Assembly: GCA_029224185.1 (NCBI GenBank)
Contig: CM055191.1
Coordinates: forward strand, 7,023,036 to 7,087,035
DNA length: 64,000 nucleotides
Direction of reading: 5' to 3'
Source of the DNA: Karalla daura
Lineage: Eukaryota; Chordata; Actinopteri; Chaetodontiformes; Leiognathidae
The position numbers were made by a program, and so were the translations under genes. The stretch's first letter is position 1; every line of letters starts with the position of its first letter. Positions 1 to 12,815 of this stretch are shown piece by piece. A model generated the notes under the pieces. It was not told the origin of the DNA and made no database searches. It saw only the letters and a list, made by a program, of their open reading frames with translations.

Positions 1-1809
1 ACAATTATCATGCAAATGTACTAGATTTAAGATATTTTGTCTGTTGTGTGGCCGAGGGGAATTTCTCAGTCTTATTCCATGTCCTGTCACTCTGGGACCA
101 AGCAAATTCAATTCACTTTCAATCGAGTGTGTGCACGGTTGTTGGCACTTGATGATCCATTTGTTTGCTGATCACCGAAGATTACAACGGGACACTGAAG
201 TTTGTTCTGTCCTCTTTCCAACATGTTCCATCCTGCTGGTGTTAAAGGCGCACTGGCAGGTGTGGGAAAGGTAATCAGCACTTCAGGGCAATGAATAATG
301 CAGTATGTTGAACTGAAGTTAGAAGAGTCATCAAGATGATGATGTCCTGCCAAGTGAGCGGTCACTGGCTGCTGCAGAGTCAGAGTTCAAAGGCGGCAGC
401 ATTTGGCAACAACAGTTTGGACTGAAATAATATCTTTACAAACCTGTCAGTGATGTCAAACCACGGCGGCGGCTATTAAAAAGCTCATCCCACAGTTGCA
501 ACCCATCCGTCCTTAGCCACCCTCCAGAAAGGTGACAGACACTTTGCGTGGATCCCTGTGGAGAGGAAAAGGAAGTGATGAGTACCCCAAAGGGCAACGG
601 AGGTCACTGCTGACCAGCGTGACTGCCAATGACCCCAGGGAAGGGCGGGACGGAGTCAATGTGTCTGGACCCCCATTCCAATCAAAAAAAAAGAAAAAAA
701 AATCTGTCACCATGTCAGAGGGGTGAAAGGGAGGTGGTGGGCTGGGCCGGAGCTTAGGGGGAGTGGGTGATGGTGGGTACCAGACTGGGGCACCTCGGGG
801 GACTTTTGGAGAGGAAGAGCCATGCACCATGTCTCCTGCTACCAACCGTAGTTCCCTCATTTGATTGTGAATCCATGAATAATGCATGGCGGATGGGACT
901 GGAGGAGGGGGGAAGGATGGAGGGGTGGATGGGGGGGGGGGGGGGACCTCAACCTTAAAGGGGCCCTGCCACAGTGGGAGTCATTACCGATGAACAACCA
1001 CACTGATGAGCCACAGAAAGAGAGAGAGAGGGGGGGGAGAGAGAGAGAGGGAGAGGTGGGGAATGAATGGAGAAGAAAAACAAACAAGATATAAAAAAAC
1101 ACCAAATGTTTCAAGCGTGCCGCTTATTGAGTGTTTTTCCCCTCTTCTGTTTTCATCAGTCTGTATACTCTGTTTTGTTGTTGTTTTCATCTGTTCGTTC
1201 ATCTATTCATAATTCAAATCAGGAAAATACTCGACATCTCGTTGCTGGTTGTTTGTGTTTTTGCTTAGGTCTGTTTTGTGATAAGTTTTATCAGTACAGA
1301 TGATGATGAGTAGAAGGTACAAGTACAGTGAGAACTTTGAATGTTGTAATGTACGTCCCCAGAGTCTGACTCAGAGCACCAGCTAAAACATGACGCGATA
1401 AGTGGCTAAAAAGGTTAGATTCTCAAATGAATCTCGACATCTAACCAGTTCATGAACTGCCCAACTGTCCCAAAGGGAAGTTAGAATGCACTCTGTGAAG
1501 CTTCACACTTTATAGCGTAAAGTGAAACCAAAGCAAACAAGATTGCTTTGGTGATTACAAAAAGGAAATCAAAATAGATTACAGAGAAAATTTGTACATC
1601 AATGGGGTAGTCAATCAAATAAAATAGTTGCAACTTAGACCATTATGTTTCTTTTTAGCAACCTCGCCATTAAACAGGTTTTTTGCTTTGCATTCTTTTA
1701 TATCACTGGAAACTGACATCTGTGGTGTTTGAACTGTCTAAAAGTCATACTGTGTTGACTTTTTCTTAATCCCAATCTACCCCCAGTTTACTGATAATGA
1801 CAAGTCACA

Positions 1810-1971
1810 GTGAGGTCACATGGTGGTTGAGTGGTAAGCACCGAACAGCAAAAAAACTTCGATCTGTGAAGAGTGTGCATGTTCCCAGTGTGTCTGAGGA
1901 GGTTTGCTCTGAGCTATCTCATTTCCTTCCATAGTCTATAATCTAGGTGTGATTGTGACAGCAAATAACGC

Positions 1972-2005
<34 letters not shown>

Positions 2006-2050
2006 TCTGTATGATCTGTCCAGGGTGCATTTCTTGCCTCAGTAGAACCC
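1810..2050 (+). repeat. Degraded teleost interspersed repeat (family A), split by a (TG)n run
   Basis: The left part resembles the 'GGTTGAGTGGTTAGCAC' head of a very common fish repeat (here tggttgagtggtaagcac). The right part resembles its 'CTGTCCAGGGTG' segment, and a (TG)n run at 1973-2004 lies between them. I know the signature from other fish sequences but not the formal family name. A repeat-library search would settle class and age. Confidence 0.5.
1973..2004. repeat. (TG)n microsatellite
   Basis: About 16 uninterrupted TG units, lying inside a degraded interspersed repeat. Confidence 0.95.
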
Positions 2051-2391
2051 TGCAATCACGTTAAGATACAAAGTGGGGAAGATAGATTAAATGAGAAATG
2101 ACAGTTTGATAATTAACTATTTTTAAAAAATTACACAATAATTGATGTGCACACACACACCCCAAACAGTACAGTGTATAACACACATGGACGTTTACTT
2201 AAGGTGGGAATATTGGGAGATTCATACTTAAAAATCCATAGAAACACAATCTCCTTCCACATATGCAAGTTGGTGGAGAAGGAGGTGGGTGGGAGAGGGA
2301 AATGAGCAGAGCCAAGCTGCAGTATTGCTGCTGCTAGCAATATGTTCGTGTGCATGCGTGTGTGTGCGTGTGTGCAGGTGTGTACGTTATC

Positions 2392-2392
<1 letters not shown>

Positions 2393-2422
<30 letters not shown>
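2393..2422. repeat. (TG)n microsatellite
   Basis: About 15 uninterrupted TG units following a less regular TG-rich stretch from about 2340. Confidence 0.95.
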
Positions 2423-2424
<2 letters not shown>

Positions 2425-2439
2425 TGAAAGCCATTCCTG

Positions 2440-2755
2440 CGGCAGCAGCTAAGGCGCTGTAGCAGGACTAGGTGTTATCACTCATTCTGATTCCGTATTA
2501 CAGCATGACGGATGGGCCCCCGCGGGCCGGTGAGCGTCGCCACGCGCTTATTACCGCAGCTCTTAAGTGGGAGTTGATTTAGCTTAAATAGGTTGTTTCA
2601 TAAGGAGAAGACACCAGCGCTGTCACCACTGCTCTGCTCCTCACTACAGCAAACTGCCACTCTAATTGAATAATGCCTCCTCTACATACCTATTAGGGCG
2701 CTTAGGTACATAGTGTGCCCCAATAATTGCTTATACAACCTGGCTAATTTGGCCT
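2440..2755. promoter_or_regulatory. Candidate conserved non-coding element 1
   Basis: An island of complex, repeat-free sequence between microsatellites. It mixes a GC-rich core (about 2513-2545) with homeodomain-type sites such as ctaattgaataatg (about 2661) and caataattgc (about 2721). No coding frame runs through it. That it is an enhancer is inferred only from texture and from its place in the desert beside rragc. Cross-species alignment is the deciding test. Confidence 0.3.
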
Positions 2756-4779
2756 TCACCCCTTGCACACACACACACACACACGTGTACACACACACAC
2801 AATCCCACTCTGATATTCATGTTGCTAATATAATCCACAGGATGTGTGTGTGTGTGTTTGTGTGTGTGTGATCCACGTGGGTTTGCGTCTTGCAGCTTTC
2901 CGAGTGGAAGATCGTCACTATTTCTCCCGCACATTAGCAAAAACAAAACAAATAGGCCTATATTTGAGTCATAAATTCAGGATTTGTTACCGCATATCTA
3001 ATTTGATATTCCTTTAACCTGAATCCAATGGAATCAGTGGATTCTGAATGCTATAAAAGTGCAAATAGACCTACACTATAAAGGATTAGTGTTTCATTAG
3101 CATATCACAGGAAAATATTTGAGCATGCATGTTCCAATAATACAAGTGCCATGGTGTTTTAGCGTGGAGGTGGTTACGATGGGAGGAGGTTCAAATAAAG
3201 GCATTTCGATTAACGAAACACTGATCCGTTTCCCTGTCTCAGTTGGCTTTAAGAGATTATTGCTGATGCAACAGTGCGATGGCATGTGAATTGTGTGCCG
3301 CTGTGGAGTGGAACCTGTGCCAGCTCTCTGTAAGTGAACAAGGCACCATGGATCCTTGCCAGCAACAACACACTCCCGGGGAAGCCGAAGTTGGCCGTCA
3401 ATCATGAGCCCTCAAATGGAAACGCACCTATTACTCACTGGCCCCCCTACTTCGCTCAGACTGTTAGACAGACACACGGATTTTCATACACATGCAAGCA
3501 CAAAGGCAGCGGGGGAAAAAAAAAAAGGAAAAGAGGGAGGTTTGATCAGGCCCCAGAATGTCTTGATTAATCCTGAGCAGCTGCACTAAATTTAACTGTG
3601 AATTTAAGACCACATAAACAGCATGGAAACGTACTCGCTTCACTCGCCTTGGGTCAGAAATAATAAGGTTATGATTTAATTTTAATGTTTTTAGTCCCGC
3701 CATAAAATGACTAAATGTGAGCCACCAAGGTATTACCTGAATTTATGTCGCGACTATAGAAAAAATTTATGTCGCCTATATTTCTGAATAAACCATAAAT
3801 CCACATACATAAGTCTTGATAGACGCGCACAAAGCAACACAGGCACGCACAAACTCATTCTGTCACAACCCATTCACAAACATTTCACAAGACCACAAGC
3901 CTGCACGTATTGTACTAATCTGTGTATAAATTCATGCACATATGTATATTTTATTCACACATGAATACCAAAACACATTCCTTGTAGCTGTATAACTAAG
4001 CTCTATAGCTACTTGGCGGTGAACATGCTTCTGATATACATTTGTATAAGGCATTTGTGCACGTGCCCACACATACACAGGCCTGTGGGTGCTTTGGTGT
4101 GCCACCCCGCTCTCTTTCCCATGCGTGCTCGCTGTGCCCTCTGGTTGGCGGTGATTGATGACGGCCATGGCGAGGCAGATCATTTGGGTGGCCCCATCTA
4201 CAACAGGACGTAAATCAAATCAGCTCCGCTAATGATTCTCAGACGCTCATCTGGCAGCCACGGCCAGAACCCTATCGGGTCTTTCACAGAGGGACAAAAG
4301 AAACATCAATAAGTCCCAGAATAATTTTATTTGACCATCCGTTGTTTGGATTGATGTTTGCTTTTCTTTTTTTTTTTCTTTAAAAAGATTGGTCAGTGAA
4401 AAGTGAGCCACCTCTGTCTAGGAAAAATTCAAGGCCTCGCCATTTGCGCTGCATCACAAGTGAGAAATGGGGTGCAGGTGTGGTGAGTGGGCATGTGTGC
4501 GAGTCTCTGAGGATATGCATCTTTTTAGACGTGATGCAAGGTGATGTAATGCAGCTGAATGGGGAAGAGATCGTATCATGGGAATGTTGCATATCAGCCC
4601 CCGCCAGGTAGAGACACATGACGAAACAGTGAAGCAGGTGTAGGTGGCAGAGAAAATGGAAAGCTGTAAGCGCCATTCTGTGGATCCAATCCTGTTGCTC
4701 GGTGCCGAGATGTGATGGATAACCCTGGCGGGGGAGAGGACCTCAGCCCTCGGGCCTCTGGGGTTGACCCATTACAACT
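2756..4779. other. Intergenic, no gene seen
   Basis: CA/TG-rich patches occur at about 2766-2870, and an A-run lies at about 3516. The remainder is AT-rich unique sequence. No exon or RNA gene can be supported. Confidence 0.65.
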
Positions 4780-4990
4780 TTTCATTAAAACGTCTGTCCG
4801 ATGCACCGCCTTGATTTGTCCATAATTTATGATGCCATTACAAGCTAATTAGCACCAGAGATCCCTCTGCCCTGCGCTGCATGCCAGGCCCTTGGCAGTT
4901 AGGAGAGGGCACACATTGTTGGCTTTAGCTACACATTTACAAGCTAAGGCTACTCGAAACAGCCTGGGTTTCGCTTTCTTTTTCATACGG
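4780..4990. promoter_or_regulatory. Candidate conserved non-coding element 2
   Basis: Non-repetitive block dense in TAAT-core sites, including cataatttatg and caagctaattagcacc, with no open frame of interest. It resembles homeobox-bound developmental enhancers in texture, which is inference only. Confidence 0.3.
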
Positions 4991-5139
4991 AGGCCATAAA
5001 GGTCGGTAAATGTACTGCGCCGGGCACAGAGTGCATGTCAGACACACTGTGTGATGGTGTGCACTTTGATCCTCTGTAAAAGGATCCATTATCTTATTAT
5101 CTCTGCTGTATGGTAACTTAACGGTGTCCTATCCCTAGC

Positions 5140-5340
5140 ACAGATAGTGTCAAAGGCAGGGAGTACACCCCAACAGTTCATCAGTCTATTAAATGGCTGG
5201 CAGACACAATTTACTCTCACACCTAGGGGTAATTAAGAGTCTCTAATCAACCTAAACATGGATGTGCATGGAGTGTAGGTGGAAACAGGCAAACTCCACA
5301 CAGAAATGTTGTCGATCCAACCTAACCCGTACTAACCCTA
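5140..5340 (-). repeat. Degraded teleost interspersed repeat (family A)
   Basis: It carries, in order, a 'gggagtacaccc' segment, 'ctcacacctaggggtaatt', 'ctaatcaacctaaacatg' and 'caaactccacacagaaatg'. These are diverged versions of consecutive blocks of the common fish repeat, in the antisense orientation relative to 1810-2050. Strand naming is arbitrary. Confidence 0.65.
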
Positions 5341-6989
5341 TCTCTTATCCTCACTGTGACTTCACAGTATCGACCGATCTGTTAGCCCGAAAAGCTTTTT
5401 AGGTTTTACAATCCACACCCCGCTACAAAGAGATTACAGTCTGAGTAGTCGATTCAAAAGACACATTTGAAGTATTGTCATTGTGTTTTGAAGTCCCAGT
5501 GCTGAGTGAGGATCGTACTGTGAACAGAAAGCTGCTGCACTGGCAAATTTGCCCGTGACGTCTTAAAAGAGTGGCCTCATCTGACAGTCTAGAAGGGCAG
5601 CAGCTTTTTTGTTTGTTGAAACCTCAAACATTGAAAATCATAAACTGCACAAGCAATTTTTTAATCCTTTATAGAAGCGCAATTATTTCCTGTCCCTTAG
5701 AAGGCTGAATTTTAATCCAGCATCTTTGTCCTCACGCTTGCTTGACCCCAGCAGAGGCCTTGAGAAATGTAAAACGTGCAACATCTGCATACAGAACAAA
5801 TGTTTAACAGTAGTCTACCAGAGCAGAGAGTGACTGTCCTCAGCAGCTTGTCTATAAGATTGGAAGGAGGAGGGGGGGGGGTCCTCATCAAAGCCAGAGC
5901 GCCCATGCATGAAAGTCAATCCACTGCTTGTGTGTGTTTTATTTATTCATTAGTGACACGCAGCTTGAAAAGGAAGAAGAAAAAAAGACAAGAAAGTTCC
6001 ATTCAAATAAGCATGGCATCCCCGGAGCGGGATTGTAAGAGAGAGGGAGAAACAACGAGGGAGAGATAAAAGTGTGTGTGTGAACGTGTGTGTGTGCATG
6101 TGTGTAGAAAACAGGGTGCTGGAGGAAAGGGAGATGAGGGAAGAGTGGGATGACTTCTTTTAATTTGGGGAACCCCTCGGGGGAAATCGAGCCCGTGAAC
6201 ACGCAATTATGACAGTCATCAGCGGAGCGCGCATGTGAGGAAGTGGGGCGTTGAGCGTAAAGAGAGAGTATCAGGATGGAGAAAGAGGAGATGATTTGAA
6301 GTATTATTATCTCAAGTCTAAGCTGCCCCTCCCCCACAGATAATCACTGATATGCGCATTCAAGGTGTCCACATACAACACACACATTGCTTCATTTTAG
6401 AAATGATAAATATAACTAATACACTGGTAATCTATTACAATAAACTGACAGTTTTGGGTGTGGGGGGAGGGGTTAGACCATCATCATTGGCCAATTATCA
6501 TCTTATTATGAGTGTTAAGTGGCCTCATATTAGGGTCAGTGCCCCTCATTTCAGGGGAGAAAATAATTGTTAACCTCTGTAATAGCGATGCACAGAAACT
6601 ATTTAACACACCCCAGGGGGATCACTCACACCCCGAACACACAGCCTGCGTCGCTCCGCACAAGTTCAAACACTCCGCTACCACAACACCTGCAGGCTGG
6701 TCAGGTGTTTGTTTATGCAACAGATCACACTGGTGCATCAGTGTGGACACATGGAAGTTACACTTTCCTAAAGGCAATGAGCAAGCAGCAAAATCATTTG
6801 ATGTCACTGTACTGATCAGTCAGTCCATACAAAAATATTAAGTTAATTTTACAAATCTGCTCATTCTCTACTCAGAGCTTGCACAGCTTTTTGCTTTTTG
6901 CTGTTTTCTATCCAATTGAAAACTGAATATATTAAGGTTTTAGATGAGAAGTGACTGAAGTCAGAAACTGTGTTGGGGTTCTCACTCTT

Positions 6990-7150
6990 TCATCTTCCAG
7001 GACTTTTCCAGGACATTCAACAGCATGACACCGTATATAATATCCCTCCCCTCCCATGATTTGGATGTTTGTTTTCTGCAGCTGTAAGTCTTTTTTTTGG
7101 TACATTTCCTAGATTGCTTTCATGTGTGCTCTTCTTTCTCTCACAGAAGT
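6990..7150. repeat. Interspersed repeat with 'ttccaggacttttccaggac' end, copy 1
   Basis: The block starting near 6995 matches the block near 12447 over its terminal motif. Both carry a similar 'c(c/t)(c/t)agattg(c/t)t(t/c)(t/c)catg' segment roughly 100 bases further on. Two copies in one window with colinear similarity indicate a dispersed element, probably a short DNA transposon; the class is inferred. Confidence 0.5.
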
Positions 7151-7423
7151 CTGATTTAAAAGATGAAAAGACGTGCAGTCAGTCTGTGTGTATGAAATCA
7201 CCTTTTGTTTAGAAATTTATAGACTAGATGTACATAAACCTTGGAAACCATCTGAGTTTAATCACAGGATAGAGAACAGCAGATATGGGTTGCTTTACAT
7301 ATTGGTTGCATTACATTAGCTTAGAGCTTAGTTTTTACTCTGCACTGGTTCTCATGCTCACTTCCAACACGTCCACCATTTTTGGCAACTAATCGATTAA
7401 TCGAGAAAGTAGCCAATAGATAG

Positions 7424-7465
7424 TACTACTACTATTACTACTACTACTACTACTACTACTACTAC
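7424..7465. repeat. (TAC)n trinucleotide microsatellite
   Basis: About 14 TAC/ACT units with one interruption near the left end. Confidence 0.95.
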
Positions 7466-8739
7466 AAAAATGATTGTCTGTTGCAGCACAACTGGTGAGC
7501 ACGAGTAAGGCAAAATTCTCATTAAACTGAGCCATAATATTTCTACATTGATCACATGTTTGGCTCATGCAATACACCTGAACTGCATCTGGCATTTGAC
7601 AGCACTTTTAAAAGCTTTTCACAACAATGTAAGCAATGAAAACGGAAAATCCATGAGGATATATCCGGCCCTGCTCTTCACCCCAACAGTCCACAGGAGG
7701 AGACAGGAGACTCTGTAAAGTGAGTTTTCCAATAACTTTTTCTTTTGAGTCAGGTAAAACCAAATCCATTTAGCCCGTAGATAACGGTCAATCTTATATG
7801 AATGCCTCCTCTAAGTCAACCTGGGGTATATGATTTTAGAAAATCGCTGTTTGCAAATAACTTTCAATTCCTTTCCAGGCTTAAATCAAGTTTTTCAGGG
7901 AATTCTCTTTGTGGTATATTGCATCTGGCTGAGTGGTCTTTATTGTGCTGGCTCTCAGGTGGGCTTTTATATGGGAAGCCTGGACCCTGGGGTCCTGTGT
8001 TGCCTCCGGCTTATATTGAGACAGACACTGAAGTGACGATCCCCCCCAACAGCCTCAGCGAATCCTCTAAGTGTGTTACCTGTCTAGGAGTGTGGCTTCG
8101 ATAGAATGAAACACTCACTTGTCAGTTTTATTAACCCTCTTATACCCCCCTTTTCCCCCGACCCCACCCCCACCAAACCCCACAACCTTTTACCATCGCT
8201 CTAACCCTCTCTTCCCACCCCACGAAAATCCCCGTCTTCCTTTTCTTTTCTCCCCTACATTAACCCGCAATCCCGCCCCCCCGCATCACACCCCCTGAAG
8301 CCAAAATCATCTCCGTTTTGCATAATGCTCCATTTAAACTGATAGCGCTGACATGAGCGAGAGGGCACTCGGAGTGAGAGATGGCGGGAATGAGGAAGTG
8401 ATGAAGCTTTGTCCTCTCCTTCCACTCGCTCTCGCTCTCCGTCCCTCTCCCTCGGCGGCTGGCTGTGAACCCTGGTGGCAGTTATTATCCACAAGGTCAC
8501 AGTTGGTCCCTTGTCCCATGAGCAGGACACAACCCCTTCCTAATGTAGTCCCCCAGTAGGCCTGCTCCTGCGAAACCATACACTCAGTACGGCACGCACA
8601 CACACACACACACCCACACATTAACACACAGCGTACACAATAAACCCTGCCCATCCATCTAGCGGGCTTTACTCCCTTCCGCCAGCGCTAGTCGAGCACG
8701 GTTCCTGGAAGAGACGTGATGTAAGGCGGGGAGCTCTAT

Positions 8740-9010
8740 TATTTTGTCAATGCGATACTGATTCATGACTTAAGACATTATGAATATGTCACATGGTAAT
8801 GTTTCATTTTTATTGAACACTTAGAGGTTATTTCAATATGGAACAGCGCTGAACGTGGAAATACACCTGGCGAGATAAAGTGTCGGGTTAAACAGCTTTG
8901 TTCGGCGCTGAAAAGGCTGAAAACTGATCAAACCGCCTTGGCAATAAATAATGGCGGTAACTCGTTAAGAATAAGTGGTTTTCACGTGTGAAGACGCTCT
9001 GCTATTGTTT
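8740..9010. promoter_or_regulatory. Candidate conserved non-coding element 3
   Basis: Complex AT-rich block without simple repeats, containing gacattatgaatatgtcac, gatcaaaccgccttg and aataaataatggcg. No splice-compatible coding frame crosses it. The enhancer reading is based on texture and on its position in the desert next to rragc. Confidence 0.3.
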
Positions 9011-11549
9011 TATGTCATTGTAAATTGAATCCAATTGGATTTTACATTGCTTTATATTGCATACAGTTTCATACAGTATGCAATATAGGGATCTGTCTAA
9101 GTTTTTTCGCTGTGTTGAATAATTCTTTCAATGTATTAGAAGTTTAATCCATAACTATTATTAAGAAATGTTTTGTTTATAAAAATAACATTTATGATTA
9201 CAAAAAGACAATCTGCCTGTTTTTTAAACACTTTCTTTTCTTACCGGTTTAAGTGCTAAACACTCAATAATAGACTGTACATTTATCTGGATGAGAGCAC
9301 CTACTAAAAGTCATTATTGCAATGTAAATATTAGAGAGATTCATAGCTGAGGAGTTTCGTAAATTGTACATTTGTACATAATCCTGCTGATCCTGAGTCA
9401 ACACATCTCAGCTGTCCCCGCCAGGACATGGAGCAAACATCCCCCAAAAGAGACTTTTAAAAGATTTCCGACAGAAAACAATGACAGAAACAAGGTCTGT
9501 CGACATCTCTATCTATCTTTCCTTGTGTGACACATTCTTAAATATTCCAATCGAGAAGTGGGCAGAGACACAACACAACCTCATGAATTCAAATGGGCGA
9601 TGCCTGGAATGCCAATGGTTTCGGTCTTTCCCGCTGCTACCAATTTATATTTTCCATATGGGTTCTTAAACGGCAAATGGAAGTCAGTCCATGCCCTCCT
9701 CTCCCTCCCAGGCTCCCCCCTGGGGACAAAGGCGGTCAAAAGTCAAGGAAATTTCTGATTCCTCAGCACGGCGCACCAAGGGCACCTAAACACAAACCAA
9801 ACAGCTCCCACAACGCTGCGCTGTTGGCAAACTTGGGTTTCCTCCCTCAGAGATCCACTAGTATTCTAAATGGTAATTATTGCTCACACACACACACACA
9901 CACAAATGTACAGGCGTGCATACATACACACTAAGGGACTGTACAGATGAAATGCAAAAGACAAAGAGGAGAGAGGGAGGAGTTCAAGAAGAGGCAGAGA
10001 AGAAAATTAGGTGTAGTTGGATAAAAAATGGAGCGAGTATGGCCAAAAAAAAAAGAGAGAGAATGTAGGAGACAAAAAAAAAGTATGTAAATGTGGAGTC
10101 AGAGAGTTCAGGAGGAGAGAGGAGGTATAATGTGCTGAGCTGACCTGGGGGCCGCGGGGCTGGGTGTCCAGGGGCCGGTGGGGGACGGTGACCAGATCTC
10201 AGCGGTTATCATTATGTTGGGGGGGGAGCGTTCTCCATCCTTCTTTCCATGCCCCCCCCTCCCCATCTCCAACTCCATTTCTCTCCCAGGGCAAAGGTGA
10301 GGCGGCCTGGGGAGCAGTGGGAGGTGAAGGGTAAGACGAGGCGAGCTCAGGGTCGGCGGCTGTCGTTAGCGTTCCAACTTGACCTGCTCACCTATAACTT
10401 GAAGTTTTACTCCCCAAGTTTTTTTTTTTATGCAACTTTCTTTTTTTTTTGTCATGGACTGTGTTCTATCACCACTCTGAGACCAAGCTGGAGTAGATGA
10501 AATGTCCCCTCCTGAATTTTAATACTTCAATTGGGAGCTTATTGAAATTTGCAGACAAAAAGAAATGTTCGAAATGCTCCGGTTATTTTCATATCAGGTT
10601 ACATACGCTGGTGACCAAAATGTTTTAGATGACTGTAAATGTTTCGTGATACTGGAGATCCAGTGCATGATAACTACATTTCATCTACTCCATATACTCC
10701 ATATATATATACATATATATAATATTTTGACTATAACTAATTCCCAAATGTACTTACACAGTTTAAGTTTAGATATATAAGACTCAGAGCCTGAACAAAG
10801 AAAAACTGAATACAAAAGAATACATTTAGCCACATTTAGCCAGAGGTGTTTATCCAAATCTAAAATGACATGTCTACTATAAAGAAAATCTACTTGCAGA
10901 CCATATAATGTGCCTCATGGCTCATTTCTCTGCTTTCTTCTTTCGTGCTGAATGGTTGTACAGAGACTGCTCGAAAAAATTGAAAAACGGGGAAGAAAGG
11001 AGTTCAAGTGGGGCGATGAGAAGGTACAAGTACTCTTACACCTCAGATCAAATACACACACACACACATTGGCCTGTCTAAAACACATGGCACTTTCCAC
11101 AGATTAGAAATCATCTCAGTTTACAAAACCCGCGCTGCACAAAAGGTGTTTTTTTTTTTTTTTCAGACGAGTCCGCCCGTGCAAAGAAGGGCCTCGGGCC
11201 CTTTCATTGTCAGGCTTTTCTCTTTTTTTTCTCCTTTGCTGCCGACAACACCGCCCTCTTTATCAGTGCAATTACAGCACAAACAGACTCATCATTGGCC
11301 CGACTGTCCTCTCCGATCGCCTCCATTTTCACAAGCAACCTAATTAGTCCTAAAGAGAGAAAAGCCAATGAGCAGAAGAGAGCGGAGAGGCTCGGAGAGA
11401 AAAGACCAGCTATCATGTCCATTTGTGTTGGTTTGGGACAGCGATTGTGTGTCCGTGTGCAGATGTTTTTCCCTCTCTGTTTTCTTTTTGTTGTTGTCCT
11501 CACTCTTTCTGTCTTTTTTTTTCCTCCCCACAGAAAGAAAGCCTTCAAA
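9011..11549. other. Intergenic, no gene seen
   Basis: Contains a (CA)n patch at about 9884-9903, purine-rich sequence at about 9955-10130, T-runs at about 10420-10452 and 11148-11163, and CT-rich sequence at about 11460-11530. No recognisable protein is encoded on either strand. Confidence 0.6.
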
Positions 11550-11810
11550 GGAGCGATTGTGCGGAGCGGCTGAAGTGGTCTGTCGGTAAGCGGACAGCGG
11601 AGCAACACAACAAACATGGCTGGCACTAATCAGGGCCCCGGCTAATGTAAACAATGTCATTTTTTGCCCTTAATGAGCCAATTTTCCGCAGATACGAGAG
11701 GGCTAACAATTGGGGCAGCGCCTTTGATGTGATTCATCTGAAGGTTTGTTTGTGATCGCTTGGCACTTTTTGTTGGAAGCCCTGCGCCCAGCTGCTTTCA
11801 TCTACCCCTG
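11550..11810. promoter_or_regulatory. Candidate conserved non-coding element 4
   Basis: Repeat-free block with features common in vertebrate enhancers: aatgtaaacaatg (forkhead-like), cccttaatgagcc, gctaacaattgg and tttgatgtgattcat. It is non-coding in all frames as far as I can read. Conservation was not tested. Confidence 0.33.
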
Positions 11811-12444
11811 AAAAGGGAGAGCCACGACTCACTTGGGTACAGAGAGGGGGGTGACGAGGAGGAGGCGGGTATAAAAATAATAATTTTCTTTCTTTCTCTG
11901 TTTTTTTAAAAAGACAACCACCCTCCCCCTTTTATTATAAACTAGTCCTAATCAGCTGACCGGCCCCCTCCTTTTTGTCTCCCTCCCCTTTAGCCTCACA
12001 CACACTTCTGAGAAACACGCATACATATACCAAAGGAGCACCGTCCATGAGGGATATTAAAAAAAAAAGAAAAGCGCATCGTTCATTGCCGGGTGTCTAT
12101 AGCGATCAAATAGCGGACTCATTAAAAGGCGCCCCGGTGTGCGAGCGGTGGACACTGACAGGGCCTTCATTAACATGGTGCTGACAAAAGGTGAGGCAGA
12201 CCAAAGAGGCAGCCGGCGGGCCAGGTGTGTGTGCCGCGGCACCTTTCAAGATCGCACCGTAGCCAGAGGCAGGCAGGATGGCAGGCGCTCTCCATCAAAT
12301 GGCAAACTGACCGGGAACCAGCCGCTTCTGCTGTGAGTGAGAGGAATGAACAGTCAGATGCAGAGAGATAAAGAGTTTTCTCCGTGTGCACCAAAATCCT
12401 CCAAAACCTCCCAAATGCAGGATCAGCATATCTGCTCTGTCCTT

Positions 12445-12815
12445 AAAATCATTTTCCAGGACTTTTCCAGGACATTTTTAAATGTTTCACAAAGGGCAAG
12501 TGCTGTTCTGTGCTTTGGAGAGCTGTCATTTTCTATAGTTGAGCTCTACATGTTGTATAATTACCCAGATTGTTCTCATGACTATGTCTAATGTTTCTTA
12601 TCTAATTGAGACTGTTCTTCTACACTTTACACGTTAGAGAAAGATGTATAGCATGTCTGAAATAATCTCCTACATGCTAAAGTGACCCATCCCCATGACA
12701 CGTGGGAACACTGTTGTTGACAAGGGTTAGAGTTTAGGTTAGATCAGATGCATCTAATTATAATCTTTTATGTTTAAAATTGGTCACTATAATTCCAGGT
12801 TTTCCAGGACTCATG
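12445..12815. repeat. Interspersed repeat with 'ttccaggac' ends, copy 2
   Basis: It begins near 12447 with the motif seen at 6995 and ends with a further 'ttccaggttttccaggac' stretch near 12794. The enclosed AT-rich block has no coding capacity. The motif at both ends suggests a short non-autonomous element or two fragments of one family. Confidence 0.45.

Larger units (their letters stand above)
1..2439. other. Intergenic, no gene seen
   Basis: No open frame here has a recognisable protein or plausible splice signals. The stretch contains a G-run and GA-rich low complexity at about 905-1060, a degraded teleost interspersed repeat at 1810-2050, and two (TG)n microsatellites at 1973-2004 and 2393-2422. 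The rest looks like unique sequence without visible function. Confidence 0.7.
4991..8739. other. Intergenic, repeats only
   Basis: No coding exon is supported. The stretch holds a family A repeat (5140-5340), a 'ttccaggac' repeat (6990-7150), a TAC triplet microsatellite (7424-7465), C-rich low complexity (about 8140-8290) and a CA patch near 8597-8620. Open frames here are short and low in complexity. Confidence 0.6.
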
